DNA from: Flavobacterium hercynium
Lineage (GTDB): Bacteria; Bacteroidota; Bacteroidia; Flavobacteriales; Flavobacteriaceae
Reading direction: 5' to 3'
DNA: 64,000 bases
Assembly: GCF_002217285.1 (NCBI RefSeq)
Contig: NZ_MUGW01000025.1
Coordinates: 124,001-188,000, forward strand
In this document: piece after piece, positions 1 to 9,392 of the stretch
Numbering within the stretch: the first letter of the stretch is position 1
Layout of the letters: the number at the start of each line of letters is the position of its first letter
Position numbers and translations under genes: made by a program
Notes under the pieces: generated by a model
Databases searched by the model: none
What the model was told of the DNA's origin: nothing
Seen by the model: the letters and a program-made list of their open reading frames with translations, nothing else

Positions 1-379
1 GCCCTACGATATCTATCGAGCCACTGGCTCTTTTTTCTATTACAATACCTAAAAGCGGGATTAAAATCTAAACCTATAATATTGGTCGAGCCACTGACTC
101 TTTTTTAGGAAACTTGCTTCTCTTTATAACAACTATAAAAGTTCCGGAGGAACGAATAATTTTGTAGTAACGGATTTTAATCCGTTGATATTAGAACGAT
201 CGCAACTAAAGTTCCAGAGGAACGGTCGATATTATATTGTAATCTCATTTCTTTTTTAGTTTGCAAAAATTCATCATTTTTAATTATTCCTTCATCGAGG
301 TATAGAATGTTCATTGGCCACTTCTAAAAACGATATTCATTAAATTTGATTCAGTCGAATATTTAAAAATAGTATTACC
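1..379. repeat. Gene-free left end with palindromic repeat modules
   Basis: No gene is seen here. The stretch carries copies of the repeat described for 1034-1554: hairpins at 15-36 (AGCC-ACT-GGCT then T6), about 84-106 (AGCC-ACT-GACT), 137-155 (GTTCC-GGA-GGAAC) and 208-225 (GTTCC-AGA-GGAAC), plus the palindrome CGGATTTTAATCCG at about 171-184. The first copy is cut by the window edge. The last 130 bases are plain AT-rich sequence and presumably hold the promoter of the gene at 380. Confidence 0.75.
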
Positions 380-1033
380 ATGAAATTAGAACATATTCAA
401 ATTCAAACCAACGATATTCAAAAAACAGCTGACTTTTACAGCAATGTATTAGAGTTGCAAATTCTTGAACAAAATTCCAAATCAGTAACAATTCAGGCAG
501 GAGCTTCAATCCTGAAATTTACCGAAAATACCCAATTTGATTCTACGTATCATTTTGCTTTCAATATTCCCGAAAATAAATTGAAAGAGGCAATTCAGTG
601 GTGCCAAAACAAAGTCGGTTTACTTTTAATTGAAGATCAAAGCGTTGTTGCCACTTTTGAAAACTGGAATGCCAATGCCGTTTATTTTTATGATAACAAT
701 AAAAATTTACTAGAGTTTATTGCCCGAAATGATCTTAATAATTCTTCAACAGCAATATTCAATTCTAAATTGATTTTGAATATCAGCGAAATTGGTATTG
801 TTGACGAAAATCCATTTCAACTAGGACAAAAATTAAATACAAAACACGGTTTGGATTTCTTTACTAAAAATCAAAATAGTGAATTCTTCTCTGCTTTAGG
901 AGATGATGAAGGCTTGCTTATCATCGTACAACCAAAACGAAACTGGTATCCTACGCAAATTCCATCTGAAAGTAATCCGACTGAAATTCGCATTCAGAAC
1001 AATAATGAAGTTGCTACTCTAATCTTTAAATAA
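380..1033 (+). CDS. VOC family (glyoxalase/bleomycin-resistance fold) protein
   Basis: A 217-residue soluble protein without signal peptide. The N-terminal ~115 residues follow the VOC pattern: a start like KLEHIQIQTNDIQKTADFY, a conserved region around NAVYFYDNNKNLLEFIAR, and betaalphabetabetabeta spacing; the second half (about 125-217) looks like a degenerate second module. VOC proteins bind metals and act as lyases, dioxygenases or resistance proteins. The usual metal ligands would be H5 and E113 of the first module, but nothing identifies a substrate. It is a monocistronic gene bounded on both sides by the repeat clusters. The ATG start is the first in frame and gives the expected N-terminal beta strand. 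Confidence 0.75.
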   Translation: MKLEHIQIQTNDIQKTADFYSNVLELQILEQNSKSVTIQAGASILKFTENTQFDSTYHFAFNIPENKLKEAIQWCQNKVGLLLIEDQSVVATFENWNANAVYFYDNNKNLLEFIARNDLNNSSTAIFNSKLILNISEIGIVDENPFQLGQKLNTKHGLDFFTKNQNSEFFSALGDDEGLLIIVQPKRNWYPTQIPSESNPTEIRIQNNNEVATLIFK

Positions 1034-1554
1034 AAAATAATCGGTCGATCCTCTTCTTCTTTTACTAAGCCGGATTAAAATCCGGCTCTACAATATTTAT
1101 CGAGCCGATGGCTCTTTTTTTCAGCAACCTAATTCGCTTTTCAATAATTATAAAAGTTTCGGAGGAACGATTCATATTATGTTCAACATGTTTTTAGAAT
1201 CAGCAAAAAATATCGGTCGATCCTATGGATCTTTTTTCTACTACTATACCTAAAAAAACTGGATTAAAATCCAGCCCTACAATATCGATCGAGCCGATGG
1301 CTCTTTTTTATAGTAACCTAATTCTCTTCAAAATAACAATAAAAGTTTCGTAGGAACGATTTATTTTGTAACAACGGATTTTAATCCGTTGATTTTAAAA
1401 CGGTCAATATTTTATAGCACATTTATTTTGCGAAAAATTTATTTATTACTATAAATCATTATTCAAAATTTAGTTTATTTTTAATCTTCAAATACCACTC
1501 GCTTAGGTGAGAATGATCATTATTATTAAAATATAACCTCAACGCAAAAAAATT
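1034..1554. repeat. Intergenic cluster of palindromic, terminator-like repeats
   Basis: This stretch has no gene but holds at least five repeat modules. Palindromes CCGGATTAAAATCCGG (1070-1085) and CTGGATTAAAATCCAG (1259-1274) are each followed by a CTACAATAT spacer and a hairpin ATCG-AGCC-GAT-GGCT-C-T(6-7) (1099-1121 and 1288-1309). A variant hairpin ATCC-TAT-GGAT is at 1217-1237. Inverted modules with a GTTTC-GGAAC hairpin lie at about 1153-1171 and 1341-1391, the latter joined to CGGATTTTAATCCG. The modules occur in both orientations. The final ~150 bases are AT-rich and presumably contain the promoter of the next gene. Confidence 0.8.
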
Positions 1555-1971
1555 ATGGTAACTCTTAAAACCTGGAAGGAAAAACCAACAGAAGCTGAAG
1601 CACAAAAAGTAGTCGAAGACTTTTTTGATTATTTGAAAAAAGGAGAATTAGATAATGCTAAAAACCTAGTAGATCATGTTTATGATGATTGGAATGAATC
1701 TATTCACGTAATCTGGCGTGATCACTATCTTATTCATGAATCAGCACAAGATGAATCTTTTGAAGGTAATGAATGGCTAAACAACTTAGAATGGACTCAA
1801 AATCTGGGTATTTTAGATGATTTTATGTGGGGTGAAGAAAAAAATGATTCAACATATTTTGATGTCAGTGTAACCTATCTTGGTGAACCTTCCGGATTTG
1901 CTGCCCAATTTTATCTGGTACATAAAGACGATCTGTACTTTGTAAAAAGAGATTTAATAGATATGCAATAG
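1555..1971 (+). CDS. Hypothetical protein, possibly NTF2-like
   Basis: A 138-residue acidic protein that I do not recognise. It has no signal peptide or membrane segment. The first helical part (PTEAEAQKVVEDFFDYLKKG) followed by a beta-rich C-terminal half ending in YLVHKDDLYFVKRDLIDMQ resembles the NTF2/SnoaL cone arrangement, which is only a fold-level guess. It is flanked by repeats on both sides and appears to be transcribed alone. Its low cysteine content and many D/E residues suggest a cytoplasmic protein. Confidence 0.55.
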   Translation: MVTLKTWKEKPTEAEAQKVVEDFFDYLKKGELDNAKNLVDHVYDDWNESIHVIWRDHYLIHESAQDESFEGNEWLNNLEWTQNLGILDDFMWGEEKNDSTYFDVSVTYLGEPSGFAAQFYLVHKDDLYFVKRDLIDMQ

Positions 1972-2150
1972 CAAAAATCAATTGCAATGACAATGGCAAT
2001 GGCAAAAATCAATGACAATGGCAATGACAATGGTAAATAGCAATGGTAATATCAATGGTAAATAGTAATAGTAAAATTCAATAGCAATGTCAATGTCAAT
2101 ATAAATAATAATTGTAAATAGCAATGCCAAGAGAAATAGAAATAGAATCA
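1972..2150. repeat. CAATGG/CAATGA simple-repeat tract
   Basis: Immediately after the stop codon at 1971 the sequence degenerates into an irregular tandem of hexamers such as CAATGA, CAATGG and CAATAG mixed with GTAAATAG units, extending to about 2130. It has no open frame of interest. Such tracts look like slippage-driven minisatellites. Confidence 0.7.
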
Positions 2151-2154
2151 TTTA

Positions 2155-2290
2155 TGACAAAGTTCCGGAGGAACGATTTATTTTGTAGCAACGGATTTTA
2201 ATCCGTTGATTTTAGAACGATCCATATTATGTTCAATATGTCTCTTAGTACAAACATAAAATATCGATCAGCCGCTGGCTCTTAAAAAGC
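2155..2290. repeat. Palindromic repeat modules (last of the left-end cluster)
   Basis: A complete inverted module spans about 2159-2209: hairpin GTTCC-GGA-GGAAC, spacer GATTTATTTTGTAGC, palindrome AACGGATTTTAATCCGTT. A further hairpin AGCC-GCT-GGCT lies at 2263-2283. They are the same families as in the preceding intergenic regions. Confidence 0.8.
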
Positions 2291-2306
2291 TAAATAATCA
2301 AAATAA

Positions 2307-2341
2307 AAAAACTGTCCGAAAATTACTTTTCGGACAGTTTT
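2307..2341 (-). terminator. Intrinsic terminator after the metzincin protease gene
   Basis: A perfect 15-bp stem, AAAACTGTCCGAAAA (2308-2322) against TTTTCGGACAGTTTT (2327-2341), with a TTAC loop. Read on the minus strand it is followed by a T-rich tract (complement of 2300-2310). It lies about 30 bases after the stop of the protease gene and closes the four-enzyme minus-strand cluster. It is symmetric enough to serve the plus strand too. Confidence 0.85.
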
Positions 2342-2369
2342 AAACAACAATAACTAACTCAATTTAAAA

Positions 2370-5264
2370 CTATTTCTTTATAAAACGCTTGATTGTTTGT
2401 TTGCCTTCTTTATCTAAAACCAGAAAATAAATTCCTGTTCTTAAGGCTGAAACATCAAGGCTGTTATCTGTAACGGTTTGTAGCTTTAATACGCTTCCTG
2501 TTTGAGAATCGATTACGCTTACATTTCCTCCCGTAGCATTTGTGGTAAAGAAAAGTGTATTCGCTACAGGATTTGGATATATGTTTAAACTAACATCTTT
2601 AGCTGTTTCCTCTAAACTTGCCCTTGCTGTCACTGGTTCTATTGCCGAAGGAGCAGCAGTACCAATTCTTGTTATTCTAATCCAGTTGATGTTTACACCA
2701 CTGTTCTGAATATAGATTCCAAAATTGTACGTTCCGGCATTTACAGTAACGGTTTGTGTAACCGTTTGCCAATTTTGCCAGCCTCCAGTATTCGGAATCG
2801 TTACTTCACCCAGAATAATTGTTCCGCCATTCAAATCAGAAGAAATTCTTGCTCCGGTTACGCCACTCGCAATTCTGTATTCAATTAAATACGAACCTGT
2901 AGTTGGAAAATTTATGTTATTATACGCAAGCCAGTCACCTGTATCTGTGTATGCCACGTTTAGACCTCCACCACTATCTGTAGTTGCTTCCGTTTCGATT
3001 CCGTTCATAGCCGAATAATTTTCTGCCTGAATAAGTGTCGTAGTCTGCATTGTAGAAGTCGAAATCAATTTCCATTGTCCACAAGTTTGACCGTTATCAT
3101 CCCATTGCTGTACATTAGCACCATTGGCTGTACTTGCTCCGGCAACCTCAACAATTCTACCGCTGTGTCTGGCAATAATTTTATAGAAACCATCACCTGC
3201 AGCAACTAATATAAATTGCTGATTTGTTGTTCCGTTATACGGATACTGCTCTACATTGGCACCATTTGCTTTATTGAAGTTGTTTACATCAAGCGATTGC
3301 CCACTATGATTGGCAATAATCTTATACAGTCCGTCACCAAGATGTGTAAACGTATATTTTTGATTGGCTGCTGAATTTGCATTTCCCTGCGCTATGTTGG
3401 CACCATTTGCAGTACTGGCATTCCAAACATCCATATTAAGTCCGCTGTTTCTGTTTTGCAAAAAGTATGTTGCGTTTCCTAAGTTTGTCACTCCATTTGC
3501 AATAACCCGAATAGAACTCACTTTATCATTCCATGTGGTATTAAGGCAAGTATTATTAGAATTAATTACGGTCGAAGCTCCTGCAAAGTTATCATCCTGA
3601 TACAAAATTGCCTGAAACCCCTGCGTAATGCGAAGCGAAGAAATATCATCGTTAAGAATACCTAATGAATTTAAACGTGCCAGATTATAATCTCCAATCG
3701 TTAGTCCGCCTGAGAATCCGGTGTAATTACAATCTTTGTAAACCGTAATGACATCACTAGACGGCGCAATATTTCCACCCGGCGGAATCGTTCCTGTAAT
3801 GGAATAACTTCCGATAGATCCGTACGCTGAATAACCTCCACTTCCCGCATTTCCTGCTCCAGCACCATCTACACCAATAAAATATTTACCGGCTGGCAGG
3901 TTTACATTCATAGAAGCATTAAGAGCAAAAGGATCTGAATTCCAATATGTTCCCATTTCTGCACCGGAAGCATTATACAAACGAATTACAAGATGTAAAT
4001 TTCCATCTCTGGAAACGGTATTCGCATTTATAGCAACATTTCCTCCTCCTGTAGTAAAACTAAAAAAGTCATAATCAGCTTCGTTCGTAATAATTCCATT
4101 TTTTTGATTGATGGCTCCGCTGGCATTGTAATCTAACGTTGCTGCAGAACCTGTAGTATTACCATAGTCATCACCTCTGAAACCTACACCAAATTTAGTG
4201 CTGGCAATAGTAGCAACATCATCTTGTTTGTTATTGGCATTGTTATATTCACCTTTGCTCCATTGCACAACGGGTCTGTAATAACCTGCTCCCATAATGG
4301 GTGCCCAGGCAGTTCCATCGAGACCTACAAAATAATCTTCTGCAGGACTTGTACGTCCGTCATGTCCCAGATCAAATGTATGTCCAACTTCATGAGAAGA
4401 AGCATCTCCACCTGATTTACCGGAAGTAATAAATACCCAGCATGGTACATCATTATCCCAGTTAAACGAACCTATGTATGCCACACCGCCTGCTCCAGGA
4501 GCAGCTGTATTAGTTGGCGTAATAACTACACGCATTCTTCTGTTTCTTGGATAAGAATTAAAAACAGCCTCATTCGTAGTTACATTCAAATTAAAAGGTC
4601 TGTAATCCTCTGCAACTACTTCCCAATGTTGTTGCACAGCGGCATCGCTCATTCCGGATGGAGCGGCATTAATGGCATTACCATTATTCCAAAGATTTCC
4701 TGCCGGCATATTGTAACCATCAAAATCTAAGTAAACGCATCCTGCTGCACCCGGCAAACTTTGCAAATTAAGTAAGGCTGCTGCTACTTGTGCTTTGGCA
4801 GTATTGGTTGTTTTATTCGTTGCATTTGTATTCGAAGGAAGATTTTCGTAATCAATACAAACCAGTGTATTAATATCGACTTTCTCTACAAAAGCATTTC
4901 CTTGTGCATCTGAATAATACTTATACGCTTCTCTTGTCTTTTTTAGAAGAATATGTCCTTCGAGTGATTTTTCTTTTACTCTGATAAAAAAGGAAGATTC
5001 TGCTACATTCTTAATCTCACCAATCAAAAATTCGCTTGAAGCATTTGATTCTTTATAATTAATTTTTGCTTCAAAACTTTTGGAGTTGTCTACCTGAAGC
5101 GAAAGTGTTTTGTCTATCGTTTTTGAAGTTGCTGATTTTACCAGCTCACTTTTTATAGTATTTAAAAAAGTTTTACTCGAGCCTAAAGAAGTTTGTGCTA
5201 TTGCCATACTTCCAAAAGCGGTTATAAAGAGTAAATTAAACAGAAATCTGTATTTTTTTTTCAT
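2370..5264 (-). CDS. T9SS-exported metzincin protease with crystallin, ricin and CBM6 modules
   Basis: A 964-residue multidomain secreted zinc protease. A signal peptide (1-23) is followed by a propeptide-like region (to about 165), a metzincin catalytic domain with HEVGHTFDLGH (H291, E292, H295, H301) and a Met residue downstream (PIMGAGYY), a PPC-like beta domain (about 370-490), a beta/gamma-crystallin domain (about 505-590), a ricin-type lectin domain with repeated QW-like units (about 595-738), a CBM6-like module (about 741-868) and a type A T9SS C-terminal domain ending KRFIKK (about 890-964). It probably digests glycoprotein or cell-wall protein at the cell surface or outside. The shared crystallin, CBM6 and CTD modules link it to the next two upstream enzymes. 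The substrate is inferred only. Confidence 0.88.
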   Translation of the reverse strand: MKKKYRFLFNLLFITAFGSMAIAQTSLGSSKTFLNTIKSELVKSATSKTIDKTLSLQVDNSKSFEAKINYKESNASSEFLIGEIKNVAESSFFIRVKEKSLEGHILLKKTREAYKYYSDAQGNAFVEKVDINTLVCIDYENLPSNTNATNKTTNTAKAQVAAALLNLQSLPGAAGCVYLDFDGYNMPAGNLWNNGNAINAAPSGMSDAAVQQHWEVVAEDYRPFNLNVTTNEAVFNSYPRNRRMRVVITPTNTAAPGAGGVAYIGSFNWDNDVPCWVFITSGKSGGDASSHEVGHTFDLGHDGRTSPAEDYFVGLDGTAWAPIMGAGYYRPVVQWSKGEYNNANNKQDDVATIASTKFGVGFRGDDYGNTTGSAATLDYNASGAINQKNGIITNEADYDFFSFTTGGGNVAINANTVSRDGNLHLVIRLYNASGAEMGTYWNSDPFALNASMNVNLPAGKYFIGVDGAGAGNAGSGGYSAYGSIGSYSITGTIPPGGNIAPSSDVITVYKDCNYTGFSGGLTIGDYNLARLNSLGILNDDISSLRITQGFQAILYQDDNFAGASTVINSNNTCLNTTWNDKVSSIRVIANGVTNLGNATYFLQNRNSGLNMDVWNASTANGANIAQGNANSAANQKYTFTHLGDGLYKIIANHSGQSLDVNNFNKANGANVEQYPYNGTTNQQFILVAAGDGFYKIIARHSGRIVEVAGASTANGANVQQWDDNGQTCGQWKLISTSTMQTTTLIQAENYSAMNGIETEATTDSGGGLNVAYTDTGDWLAYNNINFPTTGSYLIEYRIASGVTGARISSDLNGGTIILGEVTIPNTGGWQNWQTVTQTVTVNAGTYNFGIYIQNSGVNINWIRITRIGTAAPSAIEPVTARASLEETAKDVSLNIYPNPVANTLFFTTNATGGNVSVIDSQTGSVLKLQTVTDNSLDVSALRTGIYFLVLDKEGKQTIKRFIKK

Positions 5265-5324
5265 TTTTTTGTTCGGGTTTTGGGGTTGAAGTGTAAGCTT
5301 AGTAATTTGATATCATTGATAAAA

Positions 5325-5365
5325 AAAAGTACTATCCCTCCTGTTTACAAAGGGATAGCACTTTT
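5325..5365 (-). terminator. Intrinsic terminator after the GH18 gene
   Basis: Stem AAAAGTACTATCCCT (5325-5339) against AGGGATAGCACTTTT (5351-5365) with one mismatch and an 11-base loop. On the minus strand the second arm runs into a T tract. It sits just after the chitinase stop codon and separates it from the protease gene, so the protease probably has its own promoter or depends on read-through. Confidence 0.8.
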
Positions 5366-5371
5366 AAAAAT

Positions 5372-7006
5372 TTATTTCTTGATAAAACGTCTAACAGTTT
5401 TGATTCCGTTTTTTTCTACCAGAACCAAATAGATACCACCTTTTAAAGTAGATACATCTACGCTGTTGTTAACAGGCTCCTGAACAGAAACTGTTGCGCC
5501 GCCTTCAGCATTTATAATGCTTACAGTTCCGCCTGAAACTTCTGCACTAAAAGAAAGCGTACTTTCTGTTGGATTTGGATAAACGCTTAATCCCGCAATA
5601 TCATCCTGACCACTTGGAGCAGCAGCTTTTCCTGCCAGACCTGCACCCGATTTTGTAATTCTGAACCAGTTTAAATTCAAACCTGTATTCTGTATGTAGA
5701 TTCCAAAATTATACGTTCCGGCATTTACCGTTACCGTTTGAGAAATCGTCTGCCAGTTTTGCCATCCACCTGTATTCGGAATGTTTACTGATCCCAGTAC
5801 AATTGTTCCTCCGTTTAGGTCAGATGATATTTTTCCACCTGTTACATTACTTGCTACACGATATTCTATGACATAAGTACCTGATGTTGGAAAATTAATA
5901 TTGTTATACGCCATCCAGTCTCCTGTATCTGCATAACCAACATTTAAACCACCTCCAGTATCAGTCGTAGGTTCGGTTTGAACACCGCTCATTGCCGAGT
6001 AGTTTTCTGCCTGAATCAAAGTTCCGTTACCAGTTGGGGGCTGACTTCCAGTTATAACCTGATTAATAGCAGTTAATAATGATTTCGAACCTACTGCATC
6101 CTGAGATAACTCCCAAATCATTACACCACCGGCATTCTGAATCGCGAAAGTGGTTTTTTGTTTAATTGTTGGTATTCCGTTATAATAAATTGTGTTTCCT
6201 ACCTGATCCTGATTTTCAGCACCAGGATATTGGTTTACGATATTAGCATACGAAATTCCCTGATTAGCTGAAGCTCCAAAACCATATCCGTAAAACGGAA
6301 CACCTATAATGGCTTTACTTGCCGGTAAACCTCTTCCTGTCCAGTAATTAAACTGATTTACAGCCATACTGTATGGAGAGTGTTGTCCAGGACTTCCAGG
6401 AGCCCAAGGTCCTGTTGCATCATACGCCATAATGTTAATCCAGTCGTAAGCTGCAAAAGTCGATGCCGGTACATTTGCTCCGCCATATCCTTCTGAAAGT
6501 GCTGCTGTACATAATTTATTACCTGAATGTAATTTTGCTGCAAGTGCAATAACAAAACCTCCATAATCTCCATTAATGGCAGGACCTTCTAAATCGACAT
6601 CAACGCCATCAAAGTTATGAGCTACGACGTAATCGTATATTTTCTGGATAAATGCCGTTCGGTTAGCTGGTTTTATCAAGTTCCAGTAATTATCTCGGAT
6701 AGCACCTCCTTCTGATATGGCACCACCTCCCAGTGATACAAAAACTTTTACATTCTGAGCATGTGCCGCATTAATAATGGTATTGCTTCCTGAATTGAAA
6801 CTCAAATAACCGTTGGCATCCGGATTCTCGAAAGCAATGTTAATGTGCGTTAACTTACTGTACTGAATACTGCTTGAAAAAGCATTAAGATCAATCCAAT
6901 TTGGTACGTAGGCGATTACCTTTTTTTGGGCAATTGACAAATTGAAAACTCCCAAAACTAAAATGACCATCCATCTTAGCTGCAATGTTTTGTAATTGTT
7001 TTTCAT
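5372..7006 (-). CDS. GH18 chitinase with CBM6 and T9SS C-terminal domain
   Basis: A 544-residue secreted endo-acting chitinase of family GH18. After a signal peptide ending in LSIAQ, the TIM barrel covers about residues 27-325 and contains the GH18 signature DGVDVDLEG with the catalytic acid E140; MAYDATG and MIWELSQD fit later barrel strands. A CBM6-like module (about 329-452) and a T9SS CTD ending KRFIKK (about 469-544) follow. The ATG at 7006 is chosen over an in-frame TTG at 7066 because only it gives a normal signal peptide. It lies between a metzincin protease and a GH64 glucanase, consistent with attack on fungal walls. The family assignment is firm, the biological target inferred. Confidence 0.92.
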   Translation of the reverse strand: MKNNYKTLQLRWMVILVLGVFNLSIAQKKVIAYVPNWIDLNAFSSSIQYSKLTHINIAFENPDANGYLSFNSGSNTIINAAHAQNVKVFVSLGGGAISEGGAIRDNYWNLIKPANRTAFIQKIYDYVVAHNFDGVDVDLEGPAINGDYGGFVIALAAKLHSGNKLCTAALSEGYGGANVPASTFAAYDWINIMAYDATGPWAPGSPGQHSPYSMAVNQFNYWTGRGLPASKAIIGVPFYGYGFGASANQGISYANIVNQYPGAENQDQVGNTIYYNGIPTIKQKTTFAIQNAGGVMIWELSQDAVGSKSLLTAINQVITGSQPPTGNGTLIQAENYSAMSGVQTEPTTDTGGGLNVGYADTGDWMAYNNINFPTSGTYVIEYRVASNVTGGKISSDLNGGTIVLGSVNIPNTGGWQNWQTISQTVTVNAGTYNFGIYIQNTGLNLNWFRITKSGAGLAGKAAAPSGQDDIAGLSVYPNPTESTLSFSAEVSGGTVSIINAEGGATVSVQEPVNNSVDVSTLKGGIYLVLVEKNGIKTVRRFIKK

Positions 7007-7113
7007 TGTAATGTTTGTTAATAGATTAATAGATTTGTTTATTTGGGGGAGAAATAAAAGCCTCAAACAAGTCTGATTTTATTCAAAATATTTAAGGCTT
7101 TAACCATTTAATG

Positions 7114-9339
7114 CTATTTTTTAATGAAACGTTTTACTGTTTTTACACCATCTTTTTCAAAAACGGCTAAATACACACCACGTTTTAAGTGAGAAACATC
7201 AATACTTTCACTATTGTTTTTTTGTCTTGAAACTATATTTCCAGTCTGAGAATCTACAACAGTTACTGTTCCGCCATTTAATGCTGTAGTAGTATAAAGT
7301 GTATTTTCTGCAGGGCTTGGATATACATCAAATCCTGTTGCTACTTCTTCTGTAGGAGTTTCGGTGGCAACCATTTTTCCTGCTAAGCCAGCACCAACTT
7401 TTGTAATTCTGATCCAGTTGATGTTCATTCCTGTATTCTGAATGTAAATACCAAAATTGTACGTACCTGCATTAACGTTTACGGTTTGAGAAACAGTTTG
7501 CCAGTTTTGCCAACCTCCGGTATTAGGTACATTTACAGTTCCCAACACAATCGTACCTCCATTTAAATCCGATGATAACCTACCACCTGTAACATTGCTT
7601 GCTACACGATATTCAATAAGGTAAGAACCCGTTGTCGGAAAATTGATGTTGTTGTATGCCAACCAATCACCTGTTTCAGTATATCCTACGTTTGAACCTC
7701 CTCCGGTATCTGTGGTAGCTTCAACCTGAATACCGTTCATAGCGGAGTAGTCTTCTGCCTGAATTAGAACCGATGAACCCGAAGTTGCTGTAACACGAAT
7801 AGAAGAAACTTTATCATTCCATGTGGTATTAAGACAAGAATTATCAGAATTGATTACTGTCGATGCACCTAAGAAGTTGTCATCCTGATACAAAGTTGCC
7901 TGATATCCCTGAGTTATACGAAGTGACGAAATATCATCATTTAAAACGCCTAAAGTATTCAAACGTGCCAAATTATAATCACCAACCGCTAATCCACCAG
8001 AGAATCCAGTATAATTACAATCTTTATAAACGGTAACTAAACCTGTAGACGGCGGTACAGAAGGCACTGTTCCCGCATATCCTCCAAAAACAGCAATAAC
8101 TTTAGTTGGTTGTGGAGAATGTAGCGATGGTGATTGATCTGCAACATCATCATAAGCAAATCCATACGCCAGATTATCGATACTTATTCCCGGCAGGTGC
8201 CAAAATTTAGAATAATGATTGGTTGGATTTACCTGATAGAATTTTGAAGCGTCATACCAGTTTTGTTGTCCCGGATTTGGCGTTGTTACATTTACTACAT
8301 GTCTGTTTATCGCCGCTGTCAATTGCGACTGAATTACAAGATCCAGATCACCATCGACCAATCTTCTGTCCAGAACACCTTTTCCTTCCAGTGCTTCCTG
8401 TGTTGTAGGTCTGTTTTGTACTCTTCCTGTACGACCAGCAAAACCTCCTGATTGTCCTACAACTACAAGTTGTTCTCCAACTACTCTTCCTTTGAATACT
8501 CCGGCATCTCCGGCATAAAAAATTAAATCTTCATTTTTGTATTTATTCCAAATGGCATCGATATATCCTTTTAGGTAGTTTGCCTGAGGCCCTACACTTG
8601 TGCCACCCGTTCCATCTGCGAAAGCAGGTGTTTTAGAAGGTGCTGTAATTTCGCCTGTAGCATCATTTACGCATCCTTGAAATTCTGATGGTACATTCGC
8701 TTTAAAAGCGGCTACAATGTCTGCGTGTTTTTTTAATTCACCCACTCGTTTTTGGTAACCATTAGCACCAAACAATTCCATCCCCATTGGATATTTATAC
8801 GAATCTACTCTTGTTGGATTTCCAAAGAAACCATACTGATTATTTGTCAATTCGATTATTTCATACAAAATACCCTGATTAGGATCCGTTGCATTTAAAG
8901 GATTTGGTGAAGTGTATCCTGACGGAGCACCATTGGCACCAAAAAAGTAAAAATACAGCTGTTGTCCTTTGGCTATAAAAACTCTGCAGCCTGCAATAAG
9001 CGGCAATGTAAAGGTCTTATTAGGAATCTCGCTCAATTTGGTAAAGCAATTAGCGTATTTTGAATTTTGTCCCGGACCTGTATTTCCTCCAATCGTTGGT
9101 CCTGTAACGGTATTGTACTGAGAACTCATTGGCAACACCTGACTTGTTTTGGCATTTACCCAAACATGATTTCCGGTGGTATAATCGATACCTACAATGG
9201 CTACATACAATTCGTTATCATTGAATGTAGAAGTATTACTAATGGTAAAAGGAATAGGCCCTTGTCCATACATAAAGCTTGAAAACACTAACAACAGTGC
9301 TGTCAGAAGAGAAAATCTTCTAAAGTCATTTTTTTTCAT
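7114..9339 (-). CDS. GH64-type beta-1,3-glucanase with crystallin, CBM6 and T9SS domain
   Basis: A 741-residue secreted enzyme. A signal peptide (to about residue 25, ending MYGQ) precedes a thaumatin-like/GH64 domain (about 28-425) with sequences typical of laminaripentaose-producing beta-1,3-glucanases (VGIDYTTGNHVWVNA, GPGQNSKYANCF, YEIIELTNNQYGF, PTNHYSKFWHL). It is followed by a beta/gamma-crystallin domain (about 433-516), a CBM6-like module (about 523-646) and a T9SS CTD ending KRFIKK. GH64 enzymes cut the main chain of beta-1,3-glucan. The crystallin and CBM6 modules are close copies of those in the protease at 2370 and, for CBM6, the chitinase at 5372. No strong terminator separates it from the chitinase gene, so the two may be co-transcribed. 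Confidence 0.85.
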   Translation of the reverse strand: MKKNDFRRFSLLTALLLVFSSFMYGQGPIPFTISNTSTFNDNELYVAIVGIDYTTGNHVWVNAKTSQVLPMSSQYNTVTGPTIGGNTGPGQNSKYANCFTKLSEIPNKTFTLPLIAGCRVFIAKGQQLYFYFFGANGAPSGYTSPNPLNATDPNQGILYEIIELTNNQYGFFGNPTRVDSYKYPMGMELFGANGYQKRVGELKKHADIVAAFKANVPSEFQGCVNDATGEITAPSKTPAFADGTGGTSVGPQANYLKGYIDAIWNKYKNEDLIFYAGDAGVFKGRVVGEQLVVVGQSGGFAGRTGRVQNRPTTQEALEGKGVLDRRLVDGDLDLVIQSQLTAAINRHVVNVTTPNPGQQNWYDASKFYQVNPTNHYSKFWHLPGISIDNLAYGFAYDDVADQSPSLHSPQPTKVIAVFGGYAGTVPSVPPSTGLVTVYKDCNYTGFSGGLAVGDYNLARLNTLGVLNDDISSLRITQGYQATLYQDDNFLGASTVINSDNSCLNTTWNDKVSSIRVTATSGSSVLIQAEDYSAMNGIQVEATTDTGGGSNVGYTETGDWLAYNNINFPTTGSYLIEYRVASNVTGGRLSSDLNGGTIVLGTVNVPNTGGWQNWQTVSQTVNVNAGTYNFGIYIQNTGMNINWIRITKVGAGLAGKMVATETPTEEVATGFDVYPSPAENTLYTTTALNGGTVTVVDSQTGNIVSRQKNNSESIDVSHLKRGVYLAVFEKDGVKTVKRFIKK

Positions 9340-9392
9340 ATTTTTAGTTTTTTGGGGTTACGTAAATAGTTACTAAACATTAAGGCTGTTTA

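Noticed and set aside
1..2283. Left-end repeats as a CRISPR array
   Set aside because: The repeats are different palindromic modules in both orientations, with irregular distances, and they are spread through gaps between genes; there is no constant repeat-spacer pattern and no cas gene.
7007..7066. N-terminal extension of the GH18 chitinase from a TTG codon
   Set aside because: The extended form would bury the signal peptide; the ATG at 7006 gives a normal one.
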